DNA of 64,000 nucleotides from Elusimicrobiota bacterium (GCA_021730935.1 JAKFYJ010000004.1:1-64000); one strand, 5' to 3'; counted from the stretch's first letter, positions 1-7,013 are shown. The notes: a model not told the origin generated them from the letters alone. Numbers and translations are program-made.

Positions 1-114
1 CCAGATCACGCTCCGGCCCCGGCCGCTGGAAGCATAAACCTCAAGCTCCGTCCCCTTTGGAATTTCGGATGAAGCCCAGGCGAAAGCGTCTTTGGCGGTT
101 TTTAAAATGGACAT
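1..114 (-). CDS. TldD/PmbA-family metalloprotease, N-terminal fragment
   Basis: Only the first 38 codons lie in the window; the gene runs off the left edge. The translation has the typical N-terminus of TldD/PmbA proteins: an Ala/Lys-rich helix, then an E-V-Y-A strand and a G-R-G-R-S turn (residues 24-35). Known members are zinc-dependent proteases that work as TldD-TldE pairs on peptides. The ATG overlaps the TAA of the TPR gene by one base (TAATG), which implies translational coupling and places it last in the minus-strand operon that starts near 4201. With so little sequence, TldD cannot be separated from PmbA/TldE, and a different family is not excluded. Confidence 0.55.
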   Translation of the reverse strand, partial: MSILKTAKDAFAWASSEIPKGTELEVYASSGRGRSVIW

Positions 115-641
115 TATTTAAACTCCGGGATATTTTCTGACGGAAGATTTTTTTCTTTCACGATCAGCTTGATCAGGCGGTCGGCTTTTTCAGAATTGGG
201 GTTGATGGCCATGGCTTTTTTCCAGGAGGCGGAAGCTCCGGCCTTGTCGTTCAGGAGATATTGTGAGGCGGCAAGCTGATAAAAGGCTTCCGAGTTGCCG
301 GGTTCCCTCTTGACCAAATTTTCGCACAGGGTTTTGCTTTCTTCATATTCTTTCAGGTGCAGGTGCTGGATGGATTGATAAAGGATCCGTTCAGGGGAAA
401 CGATTTTGGATGAGAGGACGGCCGGTTCTTTGGGGATGAACTGGAACCCGAGATAGAAAAGGATCACGAACATCACCATGAAGAAAAAACCTTTTTTGCG
501 GCGCTCGAGCAGGATGAGGGAGTCGTTGAAAATGCGTTCGCGGGCGAACTTGTTGGCCTTGATGATCCAGGCGGGCTGATAAATGAAAATCAGTCCGGCG
601 GCAAGGAACAAAAACGAAACAATCATCAGAAAAATGCTCAT
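114..641 (-). CDS. TPR-repeat membrane protein
   Basis: A 175-residue protein. The open frame extends upstream to 746, but that part lies inside mutY; the ATG at 641 gives a protein starting MSIFLMIVSFLFL, 20 bases after the mutY stop. Two hydrophobic segments (about residues 2-20 and 51-67) predict an N-terminal membrane hairpin. Residues 90-165 form about two tetratricopeptide repeats, including a clear A-F-Y-Q-L-A-x-S-Q-Y-L helix and an A-x-x-x-W-K-K-A helix. TPRs bind protein partners; the partner is unknown. No strong Shine-Dalgarno is visible, consistent with coupling to mutY. No enzymatic role is suggested. Confidence 0.75.
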   Translation of the reverse strand: MSIFLMIVSFLFLAAGLIFIYQPAWIIKANKFARERIFNDSLILLERRKKGFFFMVMFVILFYLGFQFIPKEPAVLSSKIVSPERILYQSIQHLHLKEYEESKTLCENLVKREPGNSEAFYQLAASQYLLNDKAGASASWKKAMAINPNSEKADRLIKLIVKEKNLPSENIPEFK

Positions 642-661
642 TTTCGGGATTTCAAACCATG

Positions 662-1720
662 CTACAAAATCCGCCCGAGAAGGGCAAGAGACTTTGAAAG
701 CATCGACGAGGCGGAGAGTTTGGGGAGATCGTTCCGGTTCACCCACTTCGCTCCTTTGGGAAGATTTTGGGCTGTGCCGGCATAGACTGAAATCCGGAGC
801 TGATGGTGCGTGATGCTGTGCTTGAGTTCTCCGATGCGCTTGTTTATTTGCGCGGCAATTTTATGCCGTTCCTTGAACCGTTGGGATATTTCTTTTGCCG
901 GCAAATCCCCGGGACTTTCAGAAACCTGGACCATCGGGAATTCCCAGAGCCCTTTCATCCATCCCTTTTCGTGGGAACGGGGCATGACCATAAACCGTGC
1001 GTTTTCGCGAGGCGGGGACAGGATTGCCAGGGCATAAAATTGCCTGACGGATTTGGCGCTTGCTAATTTTTTGGGATATTCCGACTGAACTCCTGAAATT
1101 CTCGCGCCGCAGTTCTTCTTTGCGGGGCAAACCTGACACTGAGGGTTTGCGGGACTGCAGATGAGCGCGCCCAGTTCCATGAGGGCCTGATTGAAGACGG
1201 AGGGTTTGATCCCGGAAGCATGGGCTTCTGTCACGATGTCGAGCGATTTCCGCATGAGCGCTTTGTCATCGCGCGACAAAAATATTCTGGAGAGGACGCG
1301 CCGCACGTTTCCGTCGAAAATCATGGCCGGCTGGTCATAGGCGATGGAGGCGATGGCCCCCGCGGTGTAAAGCCCGATTCCGGGCAATTCGAGGAGGCCG
1401 TCAAAGGTGTCCGGAAATTTTCCTTTCAGGGTTTGAGCGATCTGTTTCGCGGACTTGAGAAGGTTTCTTGCCCGGCTGTAATATCCGAGGCCCGTCCACA
1501 AGGCGAGCACGGTTTGTTCATCGGATGCGGCGAGAGCGCGGAGGGTCGGGAACCTTTTTATAAATCTTTCGTAATAGGGGATGACATTGTCAACCTGGGT
1601 CTGCTGGAGCATGATCTCGGAGATCCAGACGCGATAAGGATCCTGATTTTTGCGCCAGGGAAGATCGCGTTTGGTTTTGTCATACCAGCGGGCAAGATTT
1701 GCGTGAGGGAACCGCGTCAT
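662..1720 (-). CDS. mutY: A/G-specific adenine DNA glycosylase MutY
   Basis: Removes adenine mispaired with 8-oxoguanine in base-excision repair. The 352-residue protein has the normal family length. Visible hallmarks: the N-terminal W-Y-D-K motif; SEIMLQQTQV with catalytic Glu35; the helix-hairpin-helix LPGIGLYTAGAI (112-123); the catalytic Asp136 in FDGNVRRVL; and the 4Fe-4S ligands C188-X6-C195-X2-C198-X5-C204 exactly spaced. The C-terminal 130 residues are the NUDIX-like 8-oxoG recognition domain. The ATG overlaps the TGA of the upstream lipoprotein (ATGA at 1717-1720), so the genes are coupled. A family-4 uracil glycosylase in the same operon suggests a DNA-repair theme. Confidence 0.95.
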   Translation of the reverse strand: MTRFPHANLARWYDKTKRDLPWRKNQDPYRVWISEIMLQQTQVDNVIPYYERFIKRFPTLRALAASDEQTVLALWTGLGYYSRARNLLKSAKQIAQTLKGKFPDTFDGLLELPGIGLYTAGAIASIAYDQPAMIFDGNVRRVLSRIFLSRDDKALMRKSLDIVTEAHASGIKPSVFNQALMELGALICSPANPQCQVCPAKKNCGARISGVQSEYPKKLASAKSVRQFYALAILSPPRENARFMVMPRSHEKGWMKGLWEFPMVQVSESPGDLPAKEISQRFKERHKIAAQINKRIGELKHSITHHQLRISVYAGTAQNLPKGAKWVNRNDLPKLSASSMLSKSLALLGRIL

Positions 1721-2295
1721 TTGCCCAGGTCAAAGTCGCCGAATCCGTCTTCCGATTTCTGTTTCGGCGCGGGCGGAGGAGCCTTGATCTCGGGCAGTTT
1801 CGGAACGGTGGACTTCACGGGGATCCACATGGGTTTGGCGTAATAGGCCAGGATTCCGGCGGTCCCGACATACTTGATCACGAACTGCGGTTTGGGGGCT
1901 GACACTTTCCACGGCGACTCAACCGTGACGGCTCCCGTAAAGTTCACGCGGTTCCAGCGGATCGGGAGGGAAAAGTGAACCTTATATAATCCGTCCTGGT
2001 CCGTGACTCCAACGTCAAACGATTCCATCGCGTTTCCATTCTCATCGGTCACATGGACTGCAACCCCCTGCAGAGCGTGCCCCTCCGGATCCACAATTCC
2101 GCCGAGAAAATAACCTTCGAGATAATCTTCAAATTTTGGGAATATGCCGATGGTCCGTTCCAGGGAAGGTTTTCTGACGACGGCGGGATCGACAATTTGC
2201 CCGTCCGTGAGATTTTGTTTGATGCGGAACGCGGCGGAACAGCCCGACAGCGCGAGGGAGAAAAATAAAATTGAGAAGCGGGAATTAATTGCCAA
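1717..2295 (-). CDS. Lipoprotein with carboxypeptidase-regulatory-like domain (paralog 1)
   Basis: A 192-residue protein with a lipoprotein signal peptide: SILFFSLALSGC with lipobox LSGC, so Cys19 would be lipidated. Residues 62-125 resemble the CarboxypepD_reg beta-sandwich (G-x-V-D-P-E-G-x-A-L-Q-G-V-A-V, then D-Q-D-G-L-Y-K-V). The tail is Pro/Lys-rich and ends SEDGFGDFDLGK. It overlaps the next upstream gene by 11 bases and is clearly paralogous to it: same lipobox position, same sandwich, same FGDF-type tail. The function is unknown; a cell-envelope structural or binding role is inferred. Confidence 0.75.
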   Translation of the reverse strand: MAINSRFSILFFSLALSGCSAAFRIKQNLTDGQIVDPAVVRKPSLERTIGIFPKFEDYLEGYFLGGIVDPEGHALQGVAVHVTDENGNAMESFDVGVTDQDGLYKVHFSLPIRWNRVNFTGAVTVESPWKVSAPKPQFVIKYVGTAGILAYYAKPMWIPVKSTVPKLPEIKAPPPAPKQKSEDGFGDFDLGK

Positions 2296-2965
2296 AATCT
2301 CCGAATCCGCCGAAAGCGTCGTCGTTCTGCTTCGTCTGAGGCGGCGGCTGGGGCAAGCGCCGCTCGTTCTGCTTTTTGCCTTTCTCTTCAGCCCGGATCA
2401 GCTGTTTTTCAGATTCAGTCACTTTCTTGGAAATGGTTTTGGGCATGTCTTCACCGATGGCGATGATGCCGAGCTTCTGGTCGTAATAGAGGCGGAAGTT
2501 GGACGCCTTCGTCTGAGGCTCAAGGGTCGCGCCCAGAATGTCCAGCTGCTGCTGCCAGGGAGGATTATAGGCGATGGTTCCTTTGAGGTCCACCATCTTC
2601 TTTTTTATCGGAAGCGAAAAGCGGATCTTGTAGACGCCGTTGGCGTCGGAAACCGCGGGGTCAAATCCCGCCATGTCTTTGCCTCGGTCCATCACGCGCA
2701 CGACAATGCCTTCAAGCGGGACGTCACTATAATCCACCACCACGCCTCGGATATAGCCTTCAAGATAAAGCGCCGCCTCCGAGAAGAACATGTATTTGGT
2801 TTTGCCGGTGAGCTTTTTCGTGATAATCAGATCCACCACGCGTTCCGGGTCAAGGTTTTCCCGATAGACTCCGTTCGTGCGTATTTCTTTTTTCCCGAGG
2901 AAAGGAATGAACGCGCACCCGGAGAACGAGAGAGAAAGGATCAGCGGAATGAGGAGTTTCTTCAT
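2285..2965 (-). CDS. Lipoprotein with carboxypeptidase-regulatory-like domain (paralog 2)
   Basis: A 226-residue protein starting MKKLLIPLILSLSFSGC, a lipoprotein signal with the candidate lipid-accepting Cys17. Residues 68-135 form the same CarboxypepD_reg-like sandwich as its neighbour (Y-I-R-G-V-V-V-D, L-E-G-I-V-V-R-V, D-A-N-G-V-Y-K-I-R-F-S-L-P). The C-terminal 30 residues are Gln/Pro-rich and end DDAFGGFGDFGN. A good Shine-Dalgarno (AAGGAAAG) lies just upstream of the ATG. The tandem arrangement with an 11-base overlap points to local duplication and shared expression. No function can be assigned beyond envelope localisation. Confidence 0.75.
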   Translation of the reverse strand: MKKLLIPLILSLSFSGCAFIPFLGKKEIRTNGVYRENLDPERVVDLIITKKLTGKTKYMFFSEAALYLEGYIRGVVVDYSDVPLEGIVVRVMDRGKDMAGFDPAVSDANGVYKIRFSLPIKKKMVDLKGTIAYNPPWQQQLDILGATLEPQTKASNFRLYYDQKLGIIAIGEDMPKTISKKVTESEKQLIRAEEKGKKQNERRLPQPPPQTKQNDDAFGGFGDFGN

Positions 2966-2997
2966 CTTTCCTTATATAACAGATCAAGGCCCAACAT

Positions 2998-3603
2998 TCA
3001 AGAAGGGATCAGGTTTCTTTTTTTGACTTCTTTGAGGAAGGAATCATAACCCTTGAATATCACCGCGTCGATGCCGAGTTTTTTTGCCGCTTTGATGTTT
3101 TCCGGCCTGTCGTCCGTATAAAACGTCTCTTCGGGTTTTGCGTTCACGCGTTTCAAGGTCAGGTGATAAATTTCCGGATCGGGCTTGAGCAGTTTCACTT
3201 CGCAGGAGGCGACGAAATCATGAAATTCAAAGGCCCACTTGTGATGTTTCCTGAGGTGAGACACATGCCAGGAATTGGTGTTGGAGAGGATCATGACTTT
3301 GTGCCTCTGGTTCAGGTTTTTTGCGAGAGCGATCATGTCGTCCATCTCGGTGAAAATTTCGTTCCAGATTTTCACGAACTCGCCTTTCGTGATCGGCAAA
3401 TTCATGTTTTTCTGAATGGCCTGAAAAAAATCGTCTTCGGACAGGGTCCCGCGGTCAAAGTCCAGGGCCAGGGAATTGCTCGCGAAAAAATGGATGAGTT
3501 TGGGCAGGTTGACGGGATATTGACTGCGCAGGCTGTCGACGGCGCGCCTGAAATCAAAGTCGATCAGGACTTTGCCGAGATCAAAGAGGATGAGTTTGTG
3601 CAG
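2998..3603 (-). CDS. HAD-superfamily phosphatase (YihX-like), CTG start proposed
   Basis: The first ATG (3405) would remove the catalytic nucleophile, yet the frame stays open upstream and encodes a proper HAD N-terminus: L-I-L-F-D-L-G-K-V-L-I-D. No ATG, GTG or TTG precedes that motif before an in-frame stop. A CTG at 3603 has a GGAG Shine-Dalgarno seven bases upstream and gives a 201-residue protein with Asp8 as nucleophile. Motif II is I-L-S-N-T-N, motif III the Lys in L-L-K-P-D-P-E, and motif IV T-D-D-R-P-E-N. The D-L-G form of motif I matches YihX-type sugar-phosphate phosphatases; the substrate is unknown. The start lies inside the end of the uracil glycosylase gene (overlap 3581-3603). 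Confidence 0.8.
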   Translation of the reverse strand: MHKLILFDLGKVLIDFDFRRAVDSLRSQYPVNLPKLIHFFASNSLALDFDRGTLSEDDFFQAIQKNMNLPITKGEFVKIWNEIFTEMDDMIALAKNLNQRHKVMILSNTNSWHVSHLRKHHKWAFEFHDFVASCEVKLLKPDPEIYHLTLKRVNAKPEETFYTDDRPENIKAAKKLGIDAVIFKGYDSFLKEVKKRNLIPS

Positions 3604-4201
3604 TTGACGGCTCCGGTCTGAAATTTGCCGCGATGACGCGCTGGAGGCTCCGCGCGTGCTCCATCATTGCGGGTTTAAGCTTGGAATTATATAAAAGCGC
3701 CGCCGGATGATAAAGCGCCATGAAAAGAATTCCGGGATATTCGGGCATCTCAAAAAATTTTCCCGTTTCGTCGCCCATCGAAAAATTCTTCTTGGCGGGG
3801 GCCATCCTTTTGAGCGCCGTGGCTCCGAGCAGAAGGATTATTTTGGGCCGCACAAGCTCAATCTGCCGTTTCAGATATGGGAAACAGGCCTGGGCTTCTT
3901 CGTGCGTCGGGGGGCGGTTTTTCGGAGGGCGGCACTTTGCGACGTTGGCGATGAACATGTCCTGGTTGGTCTCGAGCCCAACGGATTTCATGATCTCGTC
4001 GAACATTTTTCCGGCGCGCCCGACAAAAGCCGTGCCGGACAAATCTTCCTTTTCGCCCGGCGCTTCCCCGATCACCATGATTTTGGCTTCAGGGTTCCCT
4101 CGGTCCACCACGATCTGGGTCCGCCCCTCATGGAGCGCGCATTTTGCGCATCCGGAGTTTTTAAGAGCGTTCTTGAACTCGGCGTATATTTCATTCGGCA
4201 T
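3581..4201 (-). CDS. Uracil-DNA glycosylase, family 4 (4Fe-4S)
   Basis: Excises uracil from DNA. The 206 residues contain the family-4 signatures: the N-terminal C18-X2-C21 pair and C90 and C106 as 4Fe-4S ligands, GEAPGEKED (45-53) as motif A, T-A-F-V-G-R-A-G-K for DNA binding, and YHPAALL (164-170) as motif B. It is the first gene of the minus-strand operon that also holds mutY. The region between it and the divergent 58-aa ORF is 141 bases. Family 4 versus 5 is decided by the GEAPG motif and cysteine spacing. Confidence 0.9.
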   Translation of the reverse strand: MPNEIYAEFKNALKNSGCAKCALHEGRTQIVVDRGNPEAKIMVIGEAPGEKEDLSGTAFVGRAGKMFDEIMKSVGLETNQDMFIANVAKCRPPKNRPPTHEEAQACFPYLKRQIELVRPKIILLLGATALKRMAPAKKNFSMGDETGKFFEMPEYPGILFMALYHPAALLYNSKLKPAMMEHARSLQRVIAANFRPEPSTAQTHPL

Positions 4202-4342
4202 CGCGCTAATAATTTACAAAATTTGGTCCAAAACTTTCCTACACGGGTAGACATAATTCCCCTCTCCCGCGTTTTCTCAGCCTTTAATACATTATCTCCA
4301 GGTTCATTTGAACCTACATCTGAAGTTTAAGGAGGCAGTATT
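4202..4342. promoter_or_regulatory. Divergent intergenic region with inverted repeat
   Basis: Space between the repair operon (minus) and the 58-aa ORF (plus), so promoters for both should be here. The clearest element is a perfect inverted repeat at 4300-4315 (AGGTTCA-TT-TGAACCT), just after the AT-rich TTTAATACATTAT at 4283-4295. This could be an operator overlapping a transcription start, or a 5' leader hairpin. No convincing -35/-10 pair could be fixed on either strand. Confidence 0.4.
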
Positions 4343-4519
4343 ATGGTTGCCATCAAGACATTCGAAAAAGACGGGAAAGCGTTTCCCACCATCGAGCTCA
4401 AGTCCGGAGAGAAATCCAAGTTCGGGTTCACCTTCGGCGTTTCCAAAGCGCGTTTGATCCTCGAGAACTACGAAGACATCCGCCAGTTCGTGGAAGACAA
4501 CTCCGCCGTCGCGGCTTAA
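4343..4519 (+). CDS. Small conserved-looking protein, 58 aa, unknown
   Basis: An ATG preceded by an excellent Shine-Dalgarno (TTAAGGAGG ending eight bases upstream) opens a 58-codon frame ending in TAA. The product is charged and soluble-looking, with a central K-F-G-F-T-F-G-V-S-K-A-R-L-I-L-E segment and an amphipathic helix (ENYEDIRQFVEDN) near the C-terminus. No signal peptide or membrane segment. The family is not recognised. The strong ribosome binding site and normal codon use argue that it is real. It is followed by a hairpin and a membrane-protein gene on the same strand. Confidence 0.65.
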   Translation: MVAIKTFEKDGKAFPTIELKSGEKSKFGFTFGVSKARLILENYEDIRQFVEDNSAVAA

Positions 4520-4540
4520 GTTGCGCAACAAGATGACAAA

Positions 4541-4580
4541 GGGTCCGGCTGAACGCCGGCGACGGCAATCTGCCGGGCCC
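4541..4580 (+). other. GC-rich hairpin in the intercistronic spacer
   Basis: GGGTCCGGC (4541-4549) pairs with GCCGGGCCC (4572-4580) in a nine-base stem with one G-U pair. An alternative inner hairpin is CCGGC-TGAAC-GCCGG (4545-4559). There is no U-run after it, so it is not a standard intrinsic terminator. It may attenuate read-through or stabilise the transcript between the 58-aa ORF and the holin-like gene. Confidence 0.4.
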
Positions 4581-4632
4581 GATGCCCTCTTGAATTTTCA
4601 GAGTTGAAAACCGGATAAAAAAGGAGTAGTTT

Positions 4633-4977
4633 ATGACTATGACGCTTCTGATCCGTTTGCTGATCAATACGCTCGCGGTGCTGACCGGGACTTATCTGTT
4701 GAGCGGGGTCCGGGTGGACAGCGTGACGACAGCCGTCGTGGTCGCGATCGTGCTGGCCCTCGTCAACACTTTCGTCAAACCGGTTCTGATTTTATTGACG
4801 CTTCCCATCACGATGATGACCCTCGGGCTTTTCCTTCTCGTGATCAACGCCTGCATGATCCTGCTGGTCCACAAACTTGTTCCCGGATTTGAGGTTCAGA
4901 ATTTCTGGTGGGCGCTTGCTTTCAGCATTGTCATTTCCATCGTCGGTTCATTTTTAAGCACGATCGCCCTGGCTTGA
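4633..4977 (+). CDS. YvlD/phage-holin-family-4 small membrane protein
   Basis: A 114-residue, very hydrophobic protein with four predicted membrane helices (about 5-24, 30-50, 53-78, 89-111). The central segment, V-N-T-F-V-K-P-V-L-I-L-L-T-L-P followed by T-L-G-L-F-L-L-V-I-N-A, is the hallmark of the PF04020 (mycobacterial 4TMS holin/YvlD) family. The function of chromosomal members is poorly defined; the holin name is historical. A GGAG Shine-Dalgarno precedes the ATG. It converges on the 266-aa secreted-protein gene with only six bases between the stops. Confidence 0.85.
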   Translation: MTMTLLIRLLINTLAVLTGTYLLSGVRVDSVTTAVVVAIVLALVNTFVKPVLILLTLPITMMTLGLFLLVINACMILLVHKLVPGFEVQNFWWALAFSIVISIVGSFLSTIALA

Positions 4978-4983
4978 ACCCCT

Positions 4984-5784
4984 CTAAAAAGAAATCACCC
5001 GCGCTTCAATCCTGAGCACTTCGCGGTTGTCCGGATCCGTCTCATTTTTATCGATGATCAAGGCCCTTCCGCCTTCTTCCCAGGCTTTTTTCTGAAGTTC
5101 CGGCAACGCGTCGTTCAGGGACGGATTCTTTTTCCCCTGTTTACCCGCCGCAGGCGAGGTTCTTCCTCCTGTGGAACAGAAATTCCAGAGAATCTTTCCA
5201 AGCACCGTCCGTTCGGGCCAGAACTCCGTGAACACAAATTTGATGTCGGCGGGGGAACTTTCGCGCGGTTTCCCCGATTTGGCGAGAGAAACATATTCCA
5301 TTTTGCCGCAGGCCGCGACAGGGTCTTTCCAGGTTTTCAAAATCAATTGGCCGCCCCCGCCCAGGGCTCTGTGTGTTGCAGATTCTCTCAGAACGGCGTG
5401 GACTTCAACTTTGCTTTTCCTGCTGACGTCTTTTAGACTTCCCTCGACAAACGCTCCAGCGGCGGTGGAAACGGCCACGCCTCTTTTGGCGAGGGAATCG
5501 GTCAGTTCCTTTTTGACGATGGCGGGGCCTTCGCTCGCATGAGCGTCCGGATACGAAAAATCTCTCACATCAACCGACGGCATTTTCGAATTTCTGAGGC
5601 CCGATTCAATTTGTTTCGCGAGCGGATCAAAGAGCCCCTTTTTGTCTTGCGTCTTTGGAGGCTGAACTTGTTTTGCGGGCCGCGGAGCCGGGGATTTTTT
5701 CACCTGGGCCCTGGGGCTTGCCGCGAAAACGGGCTGGAGGATCAATAAAACGGAGGCGATGGCAAATCCGGACCTTTTTGTCAT
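4984..5784 (-). CDS. Secreted protein, FlgO/LpoB-like fold possible
   Basis: A 266-residue protein with a Sec signal peptide (M-T-K-R then a hydrophobic core ending V-F-A-A, cleavage near residue 22), followed by a Pro/Lys-rich linker (24-48). Residues 57-110 contain V-D-V-R-D-F-S-Y then a helix leading to L-A-K-R-G-V-A-V, the alternating pattern seen in FlgO/LpoB/CsgG-type envelope proteins. This is a weak fold-level suggestion. The rest is not recognisable. The gene is divergent from the coiled-coil protein at 5844 and convergent with the holin-like gene. Confidence 0.65.
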   Translation of the reverse strand: MTKRSGFAIASVLLILQPVFAASPRAQVKKSPAPRPAKQVQPPKTQDKKGLFDPLAKQIESGLRNSKMPSVDVRDFSYPDAHASEGPAIVKKELTDSLAKRGVAVSTAAGAFVEGSLKDVSRKSKVEVHAVLRESATHRALGGGGQLILKTWKDPVAACGKMEYVSLAKSGKPRESSPADIKFVFTEFWPERTVLGKILWNFCSTGGRTSPAAGKQGKKNPSLNDALPELQKKAWEEGGRALIIDKNETDPDNREVLRIEARVISF

Positions 5785-5789
5785 ATAAT
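5784..5789 (+). promoter_or_regulatory. Possible -10 element (TATAAT)
   Basis: A perfect TATAAT lies in the short divergent spacer, 55 bases before the TTG start of the secreted coiled-coil gene. No good -35 box is visible at the right distance, so this is a candidate only. Confidence 0.3.
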
Positions 5790-5843
5790 ACGAATGATAG
5801 TCGAAGGATGAGTTGCTGTCAAGACGGAGAGCTGAGATATTCC

Positions 5844-6803
5844 TTGAAGAAAATAAATTGGGCAGTCCTGCTGCTGGCGTTTGTTCTCGTTCCCCGCGCC
5901 TTGGGAGCGGGAGAGCGTCTTTATGTCGGGACCCCGCAGTTTGAAAAGATGAAGTCCCTCGAAGGGGCCTGGGAAGCCGTTGATCCCAAAAACCCCGACG
6001 AAAAACTTTTCTCCGAGTTTCACATCTTGGAAAACGGGCGGAAACTGGAAGAAAAATCTTTCGTGGGGACCGGCAGGGAATCGGCCTCGGTTTATTTTGA
6101 AAACGACGGCAAACTGCTGGTCACCATCACCGCGAAAACATACAGCCCCGTTCCGTTTGAATATCGTTATGCCCGATACAACGAATATATTTTTATCCTC
6201 GCGATCGGGAGCGGGATCAAGCCGGACGAGCCCCATCTGCACGAGCGGGATTTCAGTTTCATCGATCGAGACCACATCGATCAAAAATGGATTTATTTTG
6301 ACGCGGGTAAACCCAAGGAGACGACGGTTCTGAAATTAACGCGGGTCCGGGGCCAGGAACCGGTGCGGGAAAGTAAAAAAGCCGCCAAAAAAAGACGGGA
6401 GAAAGAAGACGCTGAAGCTCAGGCGCGAGAATCCGCGAAAGCGGAGGAAATGAAGAAGGCTCGGGAATCTGAGGAGGCCAGGAAAGCGGCGGAAGCGGCG
6501 AAAGCCGAAGCCGCGTGGCGGGAAGCTGAGGCCAAGAAAGCCGAAAAGATGAAAGAGGCTGAAGAGGCCAGAAAAGCCGAAGAGGACCGGAAATCGAGGG
6601 TTTTGGAAGAGAAAGAGAGGGTTCAAAAAGCGGAAGAAGACAAGAAAGCCGCCGAGCTCAAAAAAGCCGAAAACGCGCGCAAGGCCAAAGAGGCCTCTCG
6701 TCCCCCCGCTCCTGCCGCGGAACCTTCCAAAGAGAAACCTCAACCCAAAGAGAAAAAACCCAACCTGGCGGTCAGGATATTCAAGGTTATTATCGGGGAT
6801 TAG
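5844..6803 (+). CDS. Secreted protein: lipocalin-like N-terminus plus long charged coiled coil
   Basis: The frame is open further upstream, but a TTG at 5844 gives a textbook signal peptide (KKINWAVLLLAFVLVPRALGA), so a 319-residue product is preferred; the ATG at 5808 is the alternative. After the signal, residues 25-150 look like a small beta-rich domain (L-E-G-A-W-E then alternating strands), similar in style to lipocalin or DUF1579-type barrels. Residues 170-290 are a highly charged Ala/Lys/Glu coiled coil of the TolA kind, with a Pro-rich tail and a short hydrophobic end (NLAVRIFKVIIGD). A periplasmic spacer or anchor role is inferred. The stop TAG is followed directly by the riboswitch promoter. 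Confidence 0.7.
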   Translation: MKKINWAVLLLAFVLVPRALGAGERLYVGTPQFEKMKSLEGAWEAVDPKNPDEKLFSEFHILENGRKLEEKSFVGTGRESASVYFENDGKLLVTITAKTYSPVPFEYRYARYNEYIFILAIGSGIKPDEPHLHERDFSFIDRDHIDQKWIYFDAGKPKETTVLKLTRVRGQEPVRESKKAAKKRREKEDAEAQARESAKAEEMKKARESEEARKAAEAAKAEAAWREAEAKKAEKMKEAEEARKAEEDRKSRVLEEKERVQKAEEDKKAAELKKAENARKAKEASRPPAPAAEPSKEKPQPKEKKPNLAVRIFKVIIGD

Positions 6804-6808
6804 GCCCC

Positions 6809-6837
6809 TTGACAAAAGGGGGTTTGGGGGGTATATT
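6809..6837 (+). promoter_or_regulatory. Sigma70-type promoter of riboswitch cassette 1
   Basis: TTGACA (6809-6814), a 17-base spacer and TATATT (6832-6837) form a near-consensus promoter; transcription would start near 6844. The -35 box sits in an inverted repeat (CCCCTT-GACAA-AAGGGG, 6805-6821), and the spacer is very G-rich. The same layout, including the G-rich spacer, occurs before the giant-gene operon at 61169-61197, so both promoters are probably recognised in the same way. Confidence 0.85.
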
Positions 6838-6875
6838 TAAACAAGGTTCCATCACCCTGTTCTTTCACTGATTTT

Positions 6876-6956
6876 GGACGACAATAGCACACCCGGAGCA
6901 ATCCGGGGCCGCAAAGCGATGGGTCCGCCCAGGCGGATCGCCAAGCTGCCGAATCC
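6876..6956 (+). ncRNA. c-di-GMP-I (GEMM) riboswitch aptamer, cassette 1
   Basis: The sequence has the landmarks of GEMM-I RNAs in order. AGCACACC matches the conserved GGCAAACC strand. A helix CGGA/TCCG is capped by a GCAA (GNRA) tetraloop. GGCCGCAAAGC matches the invariant GGACGCAAAGC. A second hairpin (TCCGCC/GGCGGA) is followed by the 3' strand GCCAAGCTGCCG. P1 is CGAC near the 5' end with GCCG at the 3' end, extended by GGA/TCC. The base at the ligand-reading position before CACACC is G, expected for c-di-GMP rather than the cAMP-GMP variant. It shares about 65 nearly identical bases with the copy at 61060-61137. No covariance search was run. Confidence 0.88.
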
Positions 6957-6972
6957 TTGATGGAGTCTTTGA

Positions 6973-7013
6973 CCCCACAAGCGCTTTGCGTGCTTATGGG
7001 GATTTTTATTTTT
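6973..7013 (+). terminator. Riboswitch-controlled intrinsic terminator, cassette 1
   Basis: A stem CCCCA-C-AAGCGC pairs with GTGCTT-A-TGGGG around the loop TTTGC, with one C-A mismatch and one G-U pair. It is followed by ATTTTTATTTTT (7002-7013), which abuts the ATG at 7014. The GGGGA of the 3' arm is the only Shine-Dalgarno-like sequence for the gene, so the hairpin would both stop transcription and hide the ribosome site. Confidence 0.8.

Noticed and set aside
2966-3003. TTGAAT-N17-TATATA promoter before lipoprotein paralog 2
   Set aside because: The start point would fall on the ribosome site or the ATG, and the gene is within a tight operon. More likely chance AT-richness.
4633-4977. Holin-like gene as evidence for a prophage
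   Set aside because: No endolysin, integrase or structural phage gene nearby; PF04020-type proteins are common chromosomal membrane proteins.
6876-6956. Aptamer repeat pair as an insertion-sequence end or mobile inverted repeat
   Set aside because: The two copies are inverted and alike, but each has a promoter, an RNA-like fold with a GNRA loop and a downstream terminator, and there is no transposase.
6957-7013. Upstream start for the barrel gene at 6957
   Set aside because: It lies between aptamer and terminator, adds 19 residues before a normal signal peptide and has no ribosome site.
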